Assembly: GCA_034933305.1 (NCBI GenBank)
Contig: JAYFNU010000026.1
Span: forward strand, 24,386 to 88,385
Direction of reading: 5' to 3'
From: JAYFNU01 sp034933305
Lineage (GTDB): Bacteria > Bacillota > Clostridia > Oscillospirales > Ruminococcaceae
Length of the DNA: 64,000 nt
Part shown: one piece after another, positions 34,265-44,283 of the stretch
Layout: the number at the start of each line of letters is the position of its first letter
How positions within the stretch are numbered: the stretch's first letter is position 1
Notes under the pieces: generated by a model
The model's input: the letters and a program-made list of their open reading frames with translations, nothing else
Told to the model about the DNA's origin: nothing
The model's database searches: none
Made by a program: the position numbers and the translations under genes

Positions 34265-35564
34265 GGCCGGCCTCCTTGCCCTTTTCCTGATTCGACAGGA
34301 GCGTGATGCGCTCGCGCATCTTGACGATGCAGTCGTCGATCTTCGCGTTGCCCTTGATGATATCCTCGGCGAAGGCGAGGCACGTCGGCGCGCCGCAGGA
34401 GCCGCAGTCGAGGTCGGGCAGGCTCTCGCGGATGCGCTTGATGTCGCTGCGGATGCGGAAGGCCTCGTTCATGTCGTCGGAAAGCCCCGGCGCGGGCGCG
34501 TATTCCACTTTTTCGAAATCGACGTATTCGTCGGGAATAAAGGATTCGCTTTTTGGCTGATCGGTGAAATCCCAGTTCTGCGACACCGGCAGATACCGTT
34601 TGAGCGTCTGCAGGCGCGCTTTGGCGATGTAAGGGTTCTCGACGGTCATCGTGCCGCCCACGCAGCCGCCGTTGCAGGCGTTGAGCTCGATGAAATCGAG
34701 CGACGGGAAGCTGCCGTTGTCGAGCTCCTCCAGCACGCGGATGACGTTCTCTATGCCGTCCGCGGCGAGGTAGCGGTCGTTGAAGATCGCGGAGGCTTCG
34801 CCGCCGGCCGACGCCCAGCTCAGGCCGATCATGCCCGTGCGCGAGACCGGCGCGGGCGTCAGCTCTTTTTTGAGCAGCCCGAGCACCGCAAAATACATGT
34901 CGCTGATCGACACGACGAGATCGATGTTGCTCTTGCGCTCGCCCGTCGCATTCTTGACGTAGCTGACCTTCGCGGGGCAGGGGGAGATGAAGCACACGCA
35001 GATGTCCTCCGGCCTGAGCTCGGGATGCTGCTTGAGCGCCCGCTCGCGCGCGAGACGGCCGGCGACCTCGACGGGAGGCAGCAGCGGCATGACATTGTCG
35101 CACAGGTATGGAAAACGCAGGCTGATGAGACGCACCACGACGGGACACGCGGAGCTGATGACGGGCTTGACGATATCCTTGCGCTTGAGGTAGCGGCGCG
35201 TGTAGCCGGAGACGATCTCCGCCGCGCAGGCGACTTCGAAAACATCGTCGAAGCCGTAATCGAGCAGCCCCTTGAGCAGATAGTCGATGTCGTCGACATT
35301 GTCGAACTGACCGTAAAACGTGGGGGCGGGAAGGGCGATCTTGTACTTATAATCGTTGATCGCCTCGAGCTTGTCGTAATTGGCTTTCTTTGCCTTGTAC
35401 GGGCACATGCGGATGCATTCGCCGCAGTCGATGCAGCGGTCCGCATCGATGGTCGCGTGCCCGTCGCGGATGCGGATCGCTTCCGTCGGGCAGCGCTTGA
35501 GGCAGTTCGTGCATCCCTTGCACTTGTCAAGATCCAAAGAAACGGAGTGGTTGTAGGCAGCCAT
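34251..35564 (-). CDS. Sensory-type [FeFe]-hydrogenase-like protein
   Basis: A 437-residue protein with an N-terminal 2x[4Fe-4S] ferredoxin domain (CKGCTNCLKRC, CIDCGECIRMC), an H-cluster-type domain, and a C-terminal [4Fe-4S] Fes-like motif (CGSCGAPTC). The three H-cluster loops are altered compared with HydA: SSACPVV, SPCPAKVSY and NACNGGCVGG. Cysteines remain but the flanking residues differ, as in putative H2-sensing (HydS-like, group C) hydrogenases. Those usually carry a PAS domain, and none is seen here. The start ATG at 35564 follows GTGAGG; an upstream GTG (35576) is less likely. It probably reports H2 or redox state to the adjacent ATPases; that is inference. Confidence 0.88.
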   Translation of the reverse strand: MAAYNHSVSLDLDKCKGCTNCLKRCPTEAIRIRDGHATIDADRCIDCGECIRMCPYKAKKANYDKLEAINDYKYKIALPAPTFYGQFDNVDDIDYLLKGLLDYGFDDVFEVACAAEIVSGYTRRYLKRKDIVKPVISSACPVVVRLISLRFPYLCDNVMPLLPPVEVAGRLARERALKQHPELRPEDICVCFISPCPAKVSYVKNATGERKSNIDLVVSISDMYFAVLGLLKKELTPAPVSRTGMIGLSWASAGGEASAIFNDRYLAADGIENVIRVLEELDNGSFPSLDFIELNACNGGCVGGTMTVENPYIAKARLQTLKRYLPVSQNWDFTDQPKSESFIPDEYVDFEKVEYAPAPGLSDDMNEAFRIRSDIKRIRESLPDLDCGSCGAPTCLAFAEDIIKGNAKIDDCIVKMRERITLLSNQEKGKEAGHDGK

Positions 35565-35585
35565 CGGAAACCTCACAGAGAATCG

Positions 35586-36011
35586 CTATTTTACGTCTAC
35601 GCGCATGCGGATCGTCGTTCCCTTGCCGAGGGCGGACTGGATGTCCATGAAATCGGTGTACTTTTTCATGTTGGGCAGCCCCATGCCGGCGCCGAAGCCG
35701 AAGGAACGGATGTTGTCGGGAGCGGTCGAATACCCCTCCTGCATGGCGAGCTTGATGTCGGCGATGCCGGGACCGTGGTCGGTCAGCGTGATCTCGATCT
35801 TCTCCGGCCAGACGAGGACGTCCGCGACGCCGCCGCCCGCGTGGATGACCATGTTGATCTCGCCTTCGTACATCGCGATCGAGACGCGCCGGATGACCTC
35901 GGGATTGAACCCGAGCTGCCGAAGCTCTTTTTTGATGATGATCGACGCTTCGCCCGCCGAGGAGAAATTTTCGCCGTCGACGTCGAAGTGGAATTTGATC
36001 GGCTCAGACAT
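35586..36011 (-). CDS. RsbW/SpoIIAB-like GHKL ATPase
   Basis: A 141-residue single-domain ATPase of the anti-sigma-factor kinase type. The N-box-like segment is SIAMYEGEINMVIHAGG, followed by DHGPGI and FGFGAGMGLPNMKK. RsbW and SpoIIAB phosphorylate anti-anti-sigma partners and hold sigma factors, but no STAS protein or sigma factor is encoded nearby. The ATG at 36011 overlaps the upstream DRTGG gene by 8 bases. It lies immediately upstream of the sensory hydrogenase gene, a plausible input for its switching. Confidence 0.87.
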   Translation of the reverse strand: MSEPIKFHFDVDGENFSSAGEASIIIKKELRQLGFNPEVIRRVSIAMYEGEINMVIHAGGGVADVLVWPEKIEITLTDHGPGIADIKLAMQEGYSTAPDNIRSFGFGAGMGLPNMKKYTDFMDIQSALGKGTTIRMRVDVK

Positions 36012-36360
36012 GTTCGCTCGCTTTGCCGCACAGCCCCGCGGCGTAAAGAATGCCGCAGGCCTCAAACATGCGCAGCTGTGTTTTCATCATGACGATGCCG
36101 TTCTCCGCCGCAAGCTCGATCATTTCGGGCGTCGGCGCCTTGCGGCGCACGAGCACGACGCACTTCATGTCCATCATCGCCGCCGTGCGCACGACCTGTT
36201 CGTTGACGAGCCCGGTCAGCAACAGCGCCTGATCCTTGACATAGGCGAGCACGTCGCTCATCATATCGCTCCCGCATGCGGAGCAGACCTCGGTGTCCAT
36301 GCGATCCTCGCAGCTGAGCACGTCGGCGTCGAGCAGGGATTTGATTTCACTGATCTTCAT
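36004..36360 (-). CDS. Stand-alone DRTGG-domain protein (upstream copy)
   Basis: A 118-residue protein built from one DRTGG-type domain: VLSCEDRMDTEVCSACGSDM corresponds to the motif region, followed by MSDVLAYV, LLLTGLVNEQVVRTA and VLVRRKAPTPE. It carries extra cysteines (CSAC). It lies directly after hydC and before the RsbW-like ATPase. The second copy is only distantly similar, so the pair looks like two specialised subunits and not a recent duplication. Function unknown. Confidence 0.8.
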   Translation of the reverse strand: MKISEIKSLLDADVLSCEDRMDTEVCSACGSDMMSDVLAYVKDQALLLTGLVNEQVVRTAAMMDMKCVVLVRRKAPTPEMIELAAENGIVMMKTQLRMFEACGILYAAGLCGKASEHV

Positions 36361-36378
36361 ACGTTCGACTCTTGTATA

Positions 36379-36867
36379 TCAGTATTTGGCGAGTATTTCG
36401 GGGATCTTGTCCGGCGTCAGACGGCCGTAGACGTCGCCGTTGACCATCATGACCGGAGCAAGACCGCAGGCGCCGACGCAGCGGCACTCGTTGAGCGAGA
36501 ACTTGCCGTCCGCCGTCGTCTGTCCGGCGTCGATGCCGAGGACCTTCTGAACCTTCGCGAGCACTTCGCCCGAACCCTTGACGTAGCACGCCGTGCCCAG
36601 GCAGACCTGGATCGTGTTCTTTCCCTTCGGATACAGCGAGAACTGCGCGTAGAACGTCGCGACGCCGTAAACTTCCGACAGCGGGACGTTGAGCTTTTCG
36701 GCGATCATCGTCTGCACCTCGATGGGAAGGTAACCGTAGATCTCCTGCGCTTTCTGCAGCGTGGGCATCAGGATACCCTTCTCCTCGCGATGCTCGGCGA
36801 TAAACTCCTCGAGTTTCTGCTGCTGTGCCTTCGTTCCTTCGAAGGGCACGCTTGTGATAGTACTCAT
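36379..36867 (-). CDS. hydC: NuoE-like hydrogenase subunit HydC
   Basis: A 162-residue [2Fe-2S] subunit with a thioredoxin-like fold, first gene of the operon. The ligands lie in CLGTAC and CRCVGAC. The N-terminal helical region (TLQKAQEIYGYLP) matches the NuoE family. It relays electrons next to HydB. Start ATG after GGAGG. Its separation from hydB and hydA by seven regulatory-type genes is a recurrent clostridial arrangement that places the signalling module inside the hydrogenase operon. Confidence 0.96.
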   Translation of the reverse strand: MSTITSVPFEGTKAQQQKLEEFIAEHREEKGILMPTLQKAQEIYGYLPIEVQTMIAEKLNVPLSEVYGVATFYAQFSLYPKGKNTIQVCLGTACYVKGSGEVLAKVQKVLGIDAGQTTADGKFSLNECRCVGACGLAPVMMVNGDVYGRLTPDKIPEILAKY

Positions 36868-36903
36868 AGAAATTTCCTCCGATACATTTTCATATGCCTA
36901 TTC

Positions 36904-36955
36904 ATTATAATTTATTTAGAGAACAAATACCAGTTTTTTGTGAAAAAAATGTCAA
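36904..36955 (-). promoter_or_regulatory. Promoter region of the hydrogenase operon
   Basis: On the minus strand an exact TTGACA (36955-36950) is followed by an A/T-run spacer and a weak TGGTAT. Further down an exact TATAAT (36909-36904) lacks a good -35. Two overlapping promoters are possible. I see no convincing Rex site (TTGTTAA-N4-TTAACAA). Confidence 0.5.
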
Positions 36956-36960
36956 AATAA

Positions 36961-36991
36961 TTCGCCCCGACCTGTAAAAATTCGGGGCGAA
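36961..36991 (-). terminator. Hairpin terminator after the histidine phosphatase gene
   Basis: A 10-bp stem (36961-36970 with 36982-36991) followed on the minus strand by TTATTTT. It separates the phosphatase gene from the hydrogenase operon promoter. Confidence 0.7.
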
Positions 36992-37021
36992 ATACTGTCT
37001 AATATGCCTAAATTGCGCGCT

Positions 37022-37669
37022 TCAGTCGGTGTTGTCCTCGTTTTCGGAGGGCGCCGTCTCATAGGGCAGGGAGTCGATGACTTCGACAACGGGGTCGCGC
37101 AGAAAAAGCGACGGATCGGCCATCACGGTGAAACCGCATCCGCAGTCGCACTGCCAGTCATAGGGGGCGCGCTTCGGATAGGCAAGCAGCGAGAGGATGG
37201 TGCCGATGACCCCGGCGTGCGTGACGACGGCGGCGGAAAAGACGCCGCCGCGCATCATCTCGTTGACGATGCCGATGAAAGCCTCCCGGCAGCGGAGATG
37301 AAATTCGGCGGCAGGCTCGACGCCCGCCGGGACGAATTTGCTGCCCGGGGCGACGAATTTTTCAAAATCGGGGTTTCCCCGCAGCTCCTCGATGGATTTC
37401 CCCTCAAAAGGGCCGAAGGATGCTTCGCGAAGGTCGTCGACGGGGAGGATGTCGCAGCCGGGGAAGAGGATCTCCGCGGTCCGCGTCGCCCGGACGAGGG
37501 GGCTCGAGTAGACGCGTTCGACATAGGGGTAATCGAAGTTTTCGAGCAGTTCCCCGAGCGAACGCTCGCCCTGCGCGCTCAGCGGATAATCGCTTGCGCC
37601 GCAGTAAATCCCCTTGCTGTTCGCTTCGGTCATGCCGTGGCGGATAAGATGGATTTTATAGGTTTTCAC
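37022..37669 (-). CDS. Histidine phosphatase family protein
   Basis: A 215-residue phosphoglycerate-mutase-like phosphatase. The catalytic motif is LIRHGMTEAN near the N-terminus (H11), with VYSSPLVRATRTAE and a VTHAGVIG segment carrying the second His. The C-terminus (about 175-215) is acidic and includes two cysteines (CDCGCG). The GTG at 37669 was chosen because CGGAGA lies 8 bases upstream; an earlier TTG at 37696 lacks a site. Substrate unknown; members include cobalamin-pathway phosphatases and general sugar-phosphate phosphatases. Confidence 0.9.
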   Translation of the reverse strand: MKTYKIHLIRHGMTEANSKGIYCGASDYPLSAQGERSLGELLENFDYPYVERVYSSPLVRATRTAEILFPGCDILPVDDLREASFGPFEGKSIEELRGNPDFEKFVAPGSKFVPAGVEPAAEFHLRCREAFIGIVNEMMRGGVFSAAVVTHAGVIGTILSLLAYPKRAPYDWQCDCGCGFTVMADPSLFLRDPVVEVIDSLPYETAPSENEDNTD

Positions 37670-37735
37670 AATTTTATCTCCGAATTTTTGTATCAAATTT
37701 TTGCCGAAAAATGGCGGGGAAAGGCGATTTTGAAC

Positions 37736-37764
37736 TTTACAAACGGTAGAAGTTATTATATAAT
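37736..37764 (+). promoter_or_regulatory. Promoter of the XRE regulator gene
   Basis: TTTACA (37736-37741), 17-base spacer, TATAAT (37759-37764), in an AT-rich divergent intergenic region (37670-37809). Confidence 0.75.
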
Positions 37765-37809
37765 TTTTACTACACTTTGTATTGAAAAAACACCCGAAAG
37801 GCTACGCTT

Positions 37810-38511
37810 ATGCCTGATATCGGCGGCTTCAACAGAATACTCACGCTGCTGCGCAAGGAACGCGGGATCACCCAGAAGGAAGCCGCGCAGAATCTCGGCG
37901 TATCGCAGGCGCTGCTGTCGCATTACGAAAAGGGCATCCGGGAGTGCGGACTGGATTTCGTCGTCCGCGCCGCGGATTATTACGGCGTTTCGTGCGATTA
38001 TCTGCTCGGCCGGTCCCCGGACCGCTCGGGGCTGACGCTGTCGGTCGAAGAGATACCGGAGGAAGACCCGCGCGCGGATGCGATCTACAAGGGCAGCGTG
38101 CTGCCGGTTCTCAATAAAAAGCTGCTGACGAATTCGCTGGGCGTCGTCTACGACCTGCTCATGAGCTGCAAGAGCAAGGAATTCACGACGGAGGTCTCCA
38201 ATTACCTGATGACCGCCGTCTACAAGGTCTTCCGCGTGATCTACGCCGCGAATCCGAAAAATCAGGACGACCTTTTTTCCGTTCCGAAACCGCTGTATTC
38301 CGGCTATGCCGACGCGGCGCTGGCGCTGAGCGAAGCGCGCGCTAAGGCGATGACGTCGGGGGAAAAGCTCGACGATATTGCGCCGGAGGAGGGACTGCAG
38401 TTGCTGTCCATCACGACGGAGAGCCTGTCGAAAAAGTATCCGCAGGGCGCGACGTCCCTTTTCAACCTCATCCAGCGCGCCGAAAAGCACATCATGGGAG
38501 ATATCCGATAA
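37810..38511 (+). CDS. XRE-family transcriptional regulator
   Basis: A 233-residue protein with an N-terminal Cro/C1-type helix-turn-helix (about 8-65; TQKEAAQNLGVSQALLSHYE, in the classic Q..A..L.vs..l..yE pattern) and a long helical C-terminal region (about 85-233) that I do not recognise. Its promoter and terminator make it a single-gene unit. Ligand and targets are unknown; the divergent phosphatase gene is one candidate. Confidence 0.88.
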   Translation: MPDIGGFNRILTLLRKERGITQKEAAQNLGVSQALLSHYEKGIRECGLDFVVRAADYYGVSCDYLLGRSPDRSGLTLSVEEIPEEDPRADAIYKGSVLPVLNKKLLTNSLGVVYDLLMSCKSKEFTTEVSNYLMTAVYKVFRVIYAANPKNQDDLFSVPKPLYSGYADAALALSEARAKAMTSGEKLDDIAPEEGLQLLSITTESLSKKYPQGATSLFNLIQRAEKHIMGDIR

Positions 38512-38527
38512 CCTGTTTTCTGTTCAG

Positions 38528-38553
38528 GGCCCCGCCGCGGCGGGGCCTTTTTA
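38528..38553 (+). terminator. Rho-independent terminator after the XRE regulator
   Basis: A 9-bp GC stem (38528-38536 with 38539-38547) followed by TTTTTATT. The roughly 180 bases from here to the secA stop hold no gene I can support. Confidence 0.9.
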
Positions 38554-38730
38554 TTATGGCAGCGCGTCGGGAAAAGAGATCAGGGCGCGGCGGGGAAGAC
38601 GCCGCGAAGGCCGGTGCTGCCGTCCGCCGTGCCGAAGCGGCCGTCAGTGAAAAGGCGCGCGAAACGCGGCGGACTGCTTCGCTCGTTCTTCGGACGAAGA
38701 GAGCGCACACAGCCGCCGCGCGGCGGTCGT

Positions 38731-41460
<2,730 letters not shown>

Positions 41461-41507
41461 CTATCTGCTCCGTTTAGAGTGATTTGGTATACATATACAA
41501 TAAACCA

Positions 41508-41536
41508 ATTCTACCTTGTGCGCAAAACTATGTCAA
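41508..41536 (-). promoter_or_regulatory. Promoter of secA
   Basis: On the minus strand TTGACA (41536-41531), 17-base spacer, TAGAAT (41513-41508). It diverges from the promoter of the scaffold/GGGtGRT operon. Confidence 0.88.
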
Positions 41537-41570
41537 ATCGGAAATTGTTAATTATTTCACCGGGTTTGAC

Positions 41571-41599
41571 TTGAAAAGGAGACGCTTTGCGGATATACT
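41571..41599 (+). promoter_or_regulatory. Promoter of the scaffold/GGGtGRT operon
   Basis: TTGAAA (41571-41576), 17-base spacer, TATACT (41594-41599). The leader to the ATG at 41650 is about 45 bases. Confidence 0.72.
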
Positions 41600-41649
41600 G
41601 AAAACTGGTTTGATTGTAGAGATTTCCATCAATCCGAAAGGAGCAGAAT

Positions 41650-42342
41650 ATGAACTGCACACATGAAGTAGAACGCATGTGCCCCGTCACGAAAGGACCC
41701 AAGCACGGCCCCGCGCCGATCCCCGAAGAGGGCGCATGGGTCAAGTCGTACCAGATCCCCGATATCTCCGGCCTCACCCACGGTGTCGGCTGGTGCGCGC
41801 CGCAGCAGGGCACCTGCAAGCTCACGCTCAACGTCAAGAAGGGCATCATCGAGGAGGCGCTCGTCGAGACGATCGGCTGCTCCGGCATGACGCACTCCGC
41901 GGCGATGGCGGCGGAGATCCTGCCGGGAAAGACGCTGCTGGAAGCGCTCAACACCGACCTCGTCTGCGACGCGATCAACGTCGCGATGCGCGAACTGTTT
42001 TTACAGATCGCCTACGGCCGCACCCAGACCGCGTTTTCCGAGGGCGGTCTGCCCATCGGCTCGTCGCTCGACGATCTCGGCAAGGGCCTGCGTTCGCAGG
42101 TCGGCACGATGTTCTCGACGTCCGAAAAGGGCGTGCGCTATCTCGAGATGGCCGAGGGCTACGTGCTGAGCACGGCGCTCGACGACAACAACGAGGTCAT
42201 CGGCTACAAGTTCGTGCGCGTCGGCAAGATGCTCGAGGACATCCGCCGCGGCAAGGACCCCAAGGAAGCCTACGAGAAGAATGTCGGCACTTACGGAAGA
42301 TATGACGGCGCGGCGAAGTATATCGATCCGCGCGAAGAATAA
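41650..42342 (+). CDS. IscU/NifU-like scaffold protein, partner of GGGtGRT protein
   Basis: A 230-residue protein related to the IscU/NifU-N scaffold fold but longer than the 143-residue canonical NifU encoded at 47067-47498. Cysteines lie at 3, 11, 49, 56, 77 and 106. The GTCKL and IGCSGMTHSAAMA regions correspond to two scaffold cysteine positions, but the third (the HC motif) is replaced by LVCDAIN. The C-terminal extension (about 150-230) is rich in charged residues and ends with KYIDPREE. Its gene is always-adjacent in style: RBS AAAGGAG, 17 bases before the next gene, shared promoter and terminator. It is annotated in databases simply as an Fe-S assembly scaffold; the cargo is unknown. 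Confidence 0.82.
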   Translation: MNCTHEVERMCPVTKGPKHGPAPIPEEGAWVKSYQIPDISGLTHGVGWCAPQQGTCKLTLNVKKGIIEEALVETIGCSGMTHSAAMAAEILPGKTLLEALNTDLVCDAINVAMRELFLQIAYGRTQTAFSEGGLPIGSSLDDLGKGLRSQVGTMFSTSEKGVRYLEMAEGYVLSTALDDNNEVIGYKFVRVGKMLEDIRRGKDPKEAYEKNVGTYGRYDGAAKYIDPREE

Positions 42343-42359
42343 GAAAGGAGGCGGCAATC

Positions 42360-43358
42360 ATGGCAGAATTCGAAGGAAAAGAAAGAAGAATGGCGAAGAT
42401 CGACAAGTTCCTCAAGGAGAACGGATTTGCGTCGATGGAAGCCTGCCGCGACCTTTGCCTTGAAAAGGGCATCGATGTCGAGAAGATCGTGAAGGGCGTG
42501 CAGCCCATCGCGTTCGACAACGCCGTCTGGGCGTATACGCTGGGCGTGGCGCTCGCGCTGAAGAAGGGCGCAAAGGAAGCCGCGACGGCGTCCGAGATCA
42601 TCGGCGAGGGCCTCGAGGCCTTCTGCATCCCCGGCTCCGTCGCCGAACAGCGCAACGTCGGCCGCGGCCACGGCAACCTCGGCGCGATGCTGCTGCGCGA
42701 TGAGACGGACTGCTTCTGCTTCCTCGCGGGACACGAGTCCTTTGCCGCGGCGGAAGGCGCCATCGGCATCGTCCGCACCGCGAACAAAGCGCGCAAGAGA
42801 CCCCTGCGCGTCATCCTCAACGGCCTCGGCAAGGACGCCGCTTATATCATTTCCAGGATCAACGGCTTTACCTACGTGGAGACCGATTATGATTTCATGA
42901 CCGGCGAAGTGAAGATCGTCCGCGAGGTGAAATTCTCCGACGGCGAGCGCGCGGCCGTTCGCTGCTACGGCACGAACGACGTGCTCGAGGGCGTCGCCAT
43001 CATGAAGATGGAAAAGGTCGACGTCTCCATCACCGGCAACTCGACCAACCCGACCCGCTTCCAGCACCTCGTCGCCGGCACCTATAAAAAATGGGCCGTC
43101 GAAAACGGAAAGAAATATTTCTCCGTCGCGTCCGGCGGCGGCACGGGCCGCACGCTGCATCCCGACAACGTCGCGGCGGGCCCCGCTTCCTACGGCCTGA
43201 CCGACAGCATGGGCCGCATGCACGGTGACGCCCAGTTCGCGGGCTCGTCCTCCGTCCCGGCGCACGTCGAGATGATGGGCCTCATCGGCATGGGCAACAA
43301 CCCGATGGTCGGCGCGACCGTCGCCTGCGCCGTCGCGGTCAGCGAAGCGCTGAAATAA
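42360..43358 (+). CDS. GGGtGRT protein (function unknown)
   Basis: A 332-residue protein of the family named for its motif, here SGGGTGRTLHPDN (258-270), followed by a glycine-rich C-terminal region (GLIGMGNNPMVGATVACAV). Cysteines at 29, 33, 89, 118, 120, 202 and 323 and a DCFCFLAGHES segment could bind a metal or cluster. There is no signal peptide or transmembrane segment that I trust, so it is probably cytoplasmic. The RBS AGGAGG is strong. It forms a two-gene unit with the scaffold-like protein upstream. No enzymatic role is known to me. Confidence 0.88.
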   Translation: MAEFEGKERRMAKIDKFLKENGFASMEACRDLCLEKGIDVEKIVKGVQPIAFDNAVWAYTLGVALALKKGAKEAATASEIIGEGLEAFCIPGSVAEQRNVGRGHGNLGAMLLRDETDCFCFLAGHESFAAAEGAIGIVRTANKARKRPLRVILNGLGKDAAYIISRINGFTYVETDYDFMTGEVKIVREVKFSDGERAAVRCYGTNDVLEGVAIMKMEKVDVSITGNSTNPTRFQHLVAGTYKKWAVENGKKYFSVASGGGTGRTLHPDNVAAGPASYGLTDSMGRMHGDAQFAGSSSVPAHVEMMGLIGMGNNPMVGATVACAVAVSEALK

Positions 43359-43369
43359 TCGAAGCTTTG

Positions 43370-43398
43370 AAAAAGGCGCCCTGCGGGGCGCCTTTTTT
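43370..43398 (+). terminator. Rho-independent terminator after the GGGtGRT gene
   Basis: A 12-bp stem (43370-43381 with 43386-43397, loop TGCG) including the T-run; GC core GGCGCCC. Confidence 0.92.
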
Positions 43399-43428
43399 GC
43401 TGCCGCTGGATTTTTTTCAAAAAAGGTA

Positions 43429-43459
43429 TTGACCTTGACGCTGCGTCATGGTTTACTCT
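43429..43459 (+). promoter_or_regulatory. MerR-type promoter with operator dyad
   Basis: The -35 is TTGACC (43429-43434); the -10 is TTTACT (43452-43457, 17-base spacing) or TACTCT (43454-43459, 19-base spacing). The dyad ACCTTGACG-CTG-CGTCATGGT (43432-43452) fills the spacer with 8 of 9 pairs matching. This is the layout expected for autoregulation by the MerR protein encoded just downstream. Confidence 0.82.
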
Positions 43460-43472
43460 TTCTGACGGAGGG

Positions 43473-44240
43473 ATGGAGATGGAATACAAGGTGCATGAGC
43501 TCGCGAAGCTCGCCGGCGTCAGCGACCGGACGCTGCGGTATTATGACAACACCGGTCTGCTGCGGCCGTCGCGCGCGGACGGCAGCGGCTACCGGCTGTA
43601 CGCGCCGGCCGACGTCGACCGGCTGCAGCAGATCCTGTTTCTGCGGGAGCTCGGCGTCGGTCTCGGCGAGATCGCGGCGATCCTCGACGCGCCCGGCTAT
43701 GACAGAGCGGCCGCGCTCGAAGCCCATCTCGCGTCCCTTACAAAAGAAAAGCTGCGCATCGAAACGCTCATGGAGAATATCGGGCGCACGCTGGAATCTC
43801 TGAAAGGGGAAAAGATCATGACAGATCGGCAGAAATTCGAGGGCTTCAAAAAAGAGGCCGTCGAGAAAAACGAAAAAACGTACGGCGCGGAGGTGCGCGC
43901 AAAATACGGCGACGCCGCGGCGGACGCTTCCAACGCAAAGGTGATGAACATGAGCGAGGAGCAGTGGGCGCAGCAGGATAAGCTGACGCGGCAGATCGCC
44001 GAAACGCTCAAAGCGGCGATGGCGCAGGGGGATCCGGCCGGGGAGCTCGCGCAGAAGGCGTGCGCGCTGCACAGGCAGTGGCTGTGCATGTTCTGGGGCG
44101 ACGGAAAATACTCGAAACAGGCGCACAGGGGCCTCGGGGAGATGTACGTCGCCGACGAGCGCTTCCGGTCCTATTACGACGCCATCGAGCCCGGCGCGGC
44201 GGCCTTCCTGCGCGACGCGCTGAACGTGTACTGCAAATAA
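43473..44240 (+). CDS. MerR-family regulator with TipAS antibiotic-binding domain
   Basis: A 255-residue regulator. The N-terminal MerR winged helix-turn-helix (VHELAKLAGVSDRTLRYYD) is followed by a long dimerisation helix (about 75-115) and a C-terminal TipAS domain (about 130-250) with SEEQWAQQDKL and MFWGDGKYS segments. TipAS domains bind thiopeptides and other hydrophobic drugs and activate efflux or immunity genes, as in TipAL and Mta. Here no target gene other than itself is adjacent. Start ATG at 43473; RBS GACGGAGGG. Confidence 0.93.
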   Translation: MEMEYKVHELAKLAGVSDRTLRYYDNTGLLRPSRADGSGYRLYAPADVDRLQQILFLRELGVGLGEIAAILDAPGYDRAAALEAHLASLTKEKLRIETLMENIGRTLESLKGEKIMTDRQKFEGFKKEAVEKNEKTYGAEVRAKYGDAAADASNAKVMNMSEEQWAQQDKLTRQIAETLKAAMAQGDPAGELAQKACALHRQWLCMFWGDGKYSKQAHRGLGEMYVADERFRSYYDAIEPGAAAFLRDALNVYCK

Positions 44241-44243
44241 GCA

Positions 44244-44283
44244 AAAAAAGAGCCTCCGGCGGCGCCGGAGGCTCTTTTTATTT
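44244..44283. terminator. Bidirectional terminator
   Basis: A 12-bp stem (44249-44260 with 44264-44275, loop GGC) with A-run on the left and TTTTTATTT on the right; ends the MerR gene and the minus-strand glnS. Confidence 0.93.

Noticed and set aside
33981..36092. Plus-strand open frame of 703 codons opposite the sensory hydrogenase region
   Set aside because: Antisense shadow of several genes with clear motifs on the minus strand.
36904..36955. A Rex repressor site at the hydrogenase promoter
   Set aside because: No TTGTTAA-N4-TTAACAA-like palindrome could be found; only A/T runs.
38554..38730. A small plus-strand gene (ATG at 38556) between the XRE terminator and secA
   Set aside because: It begins right after a terminator, has no ribosome binding site, is extremely Arg/Ala-rich and runs into antisense secA.
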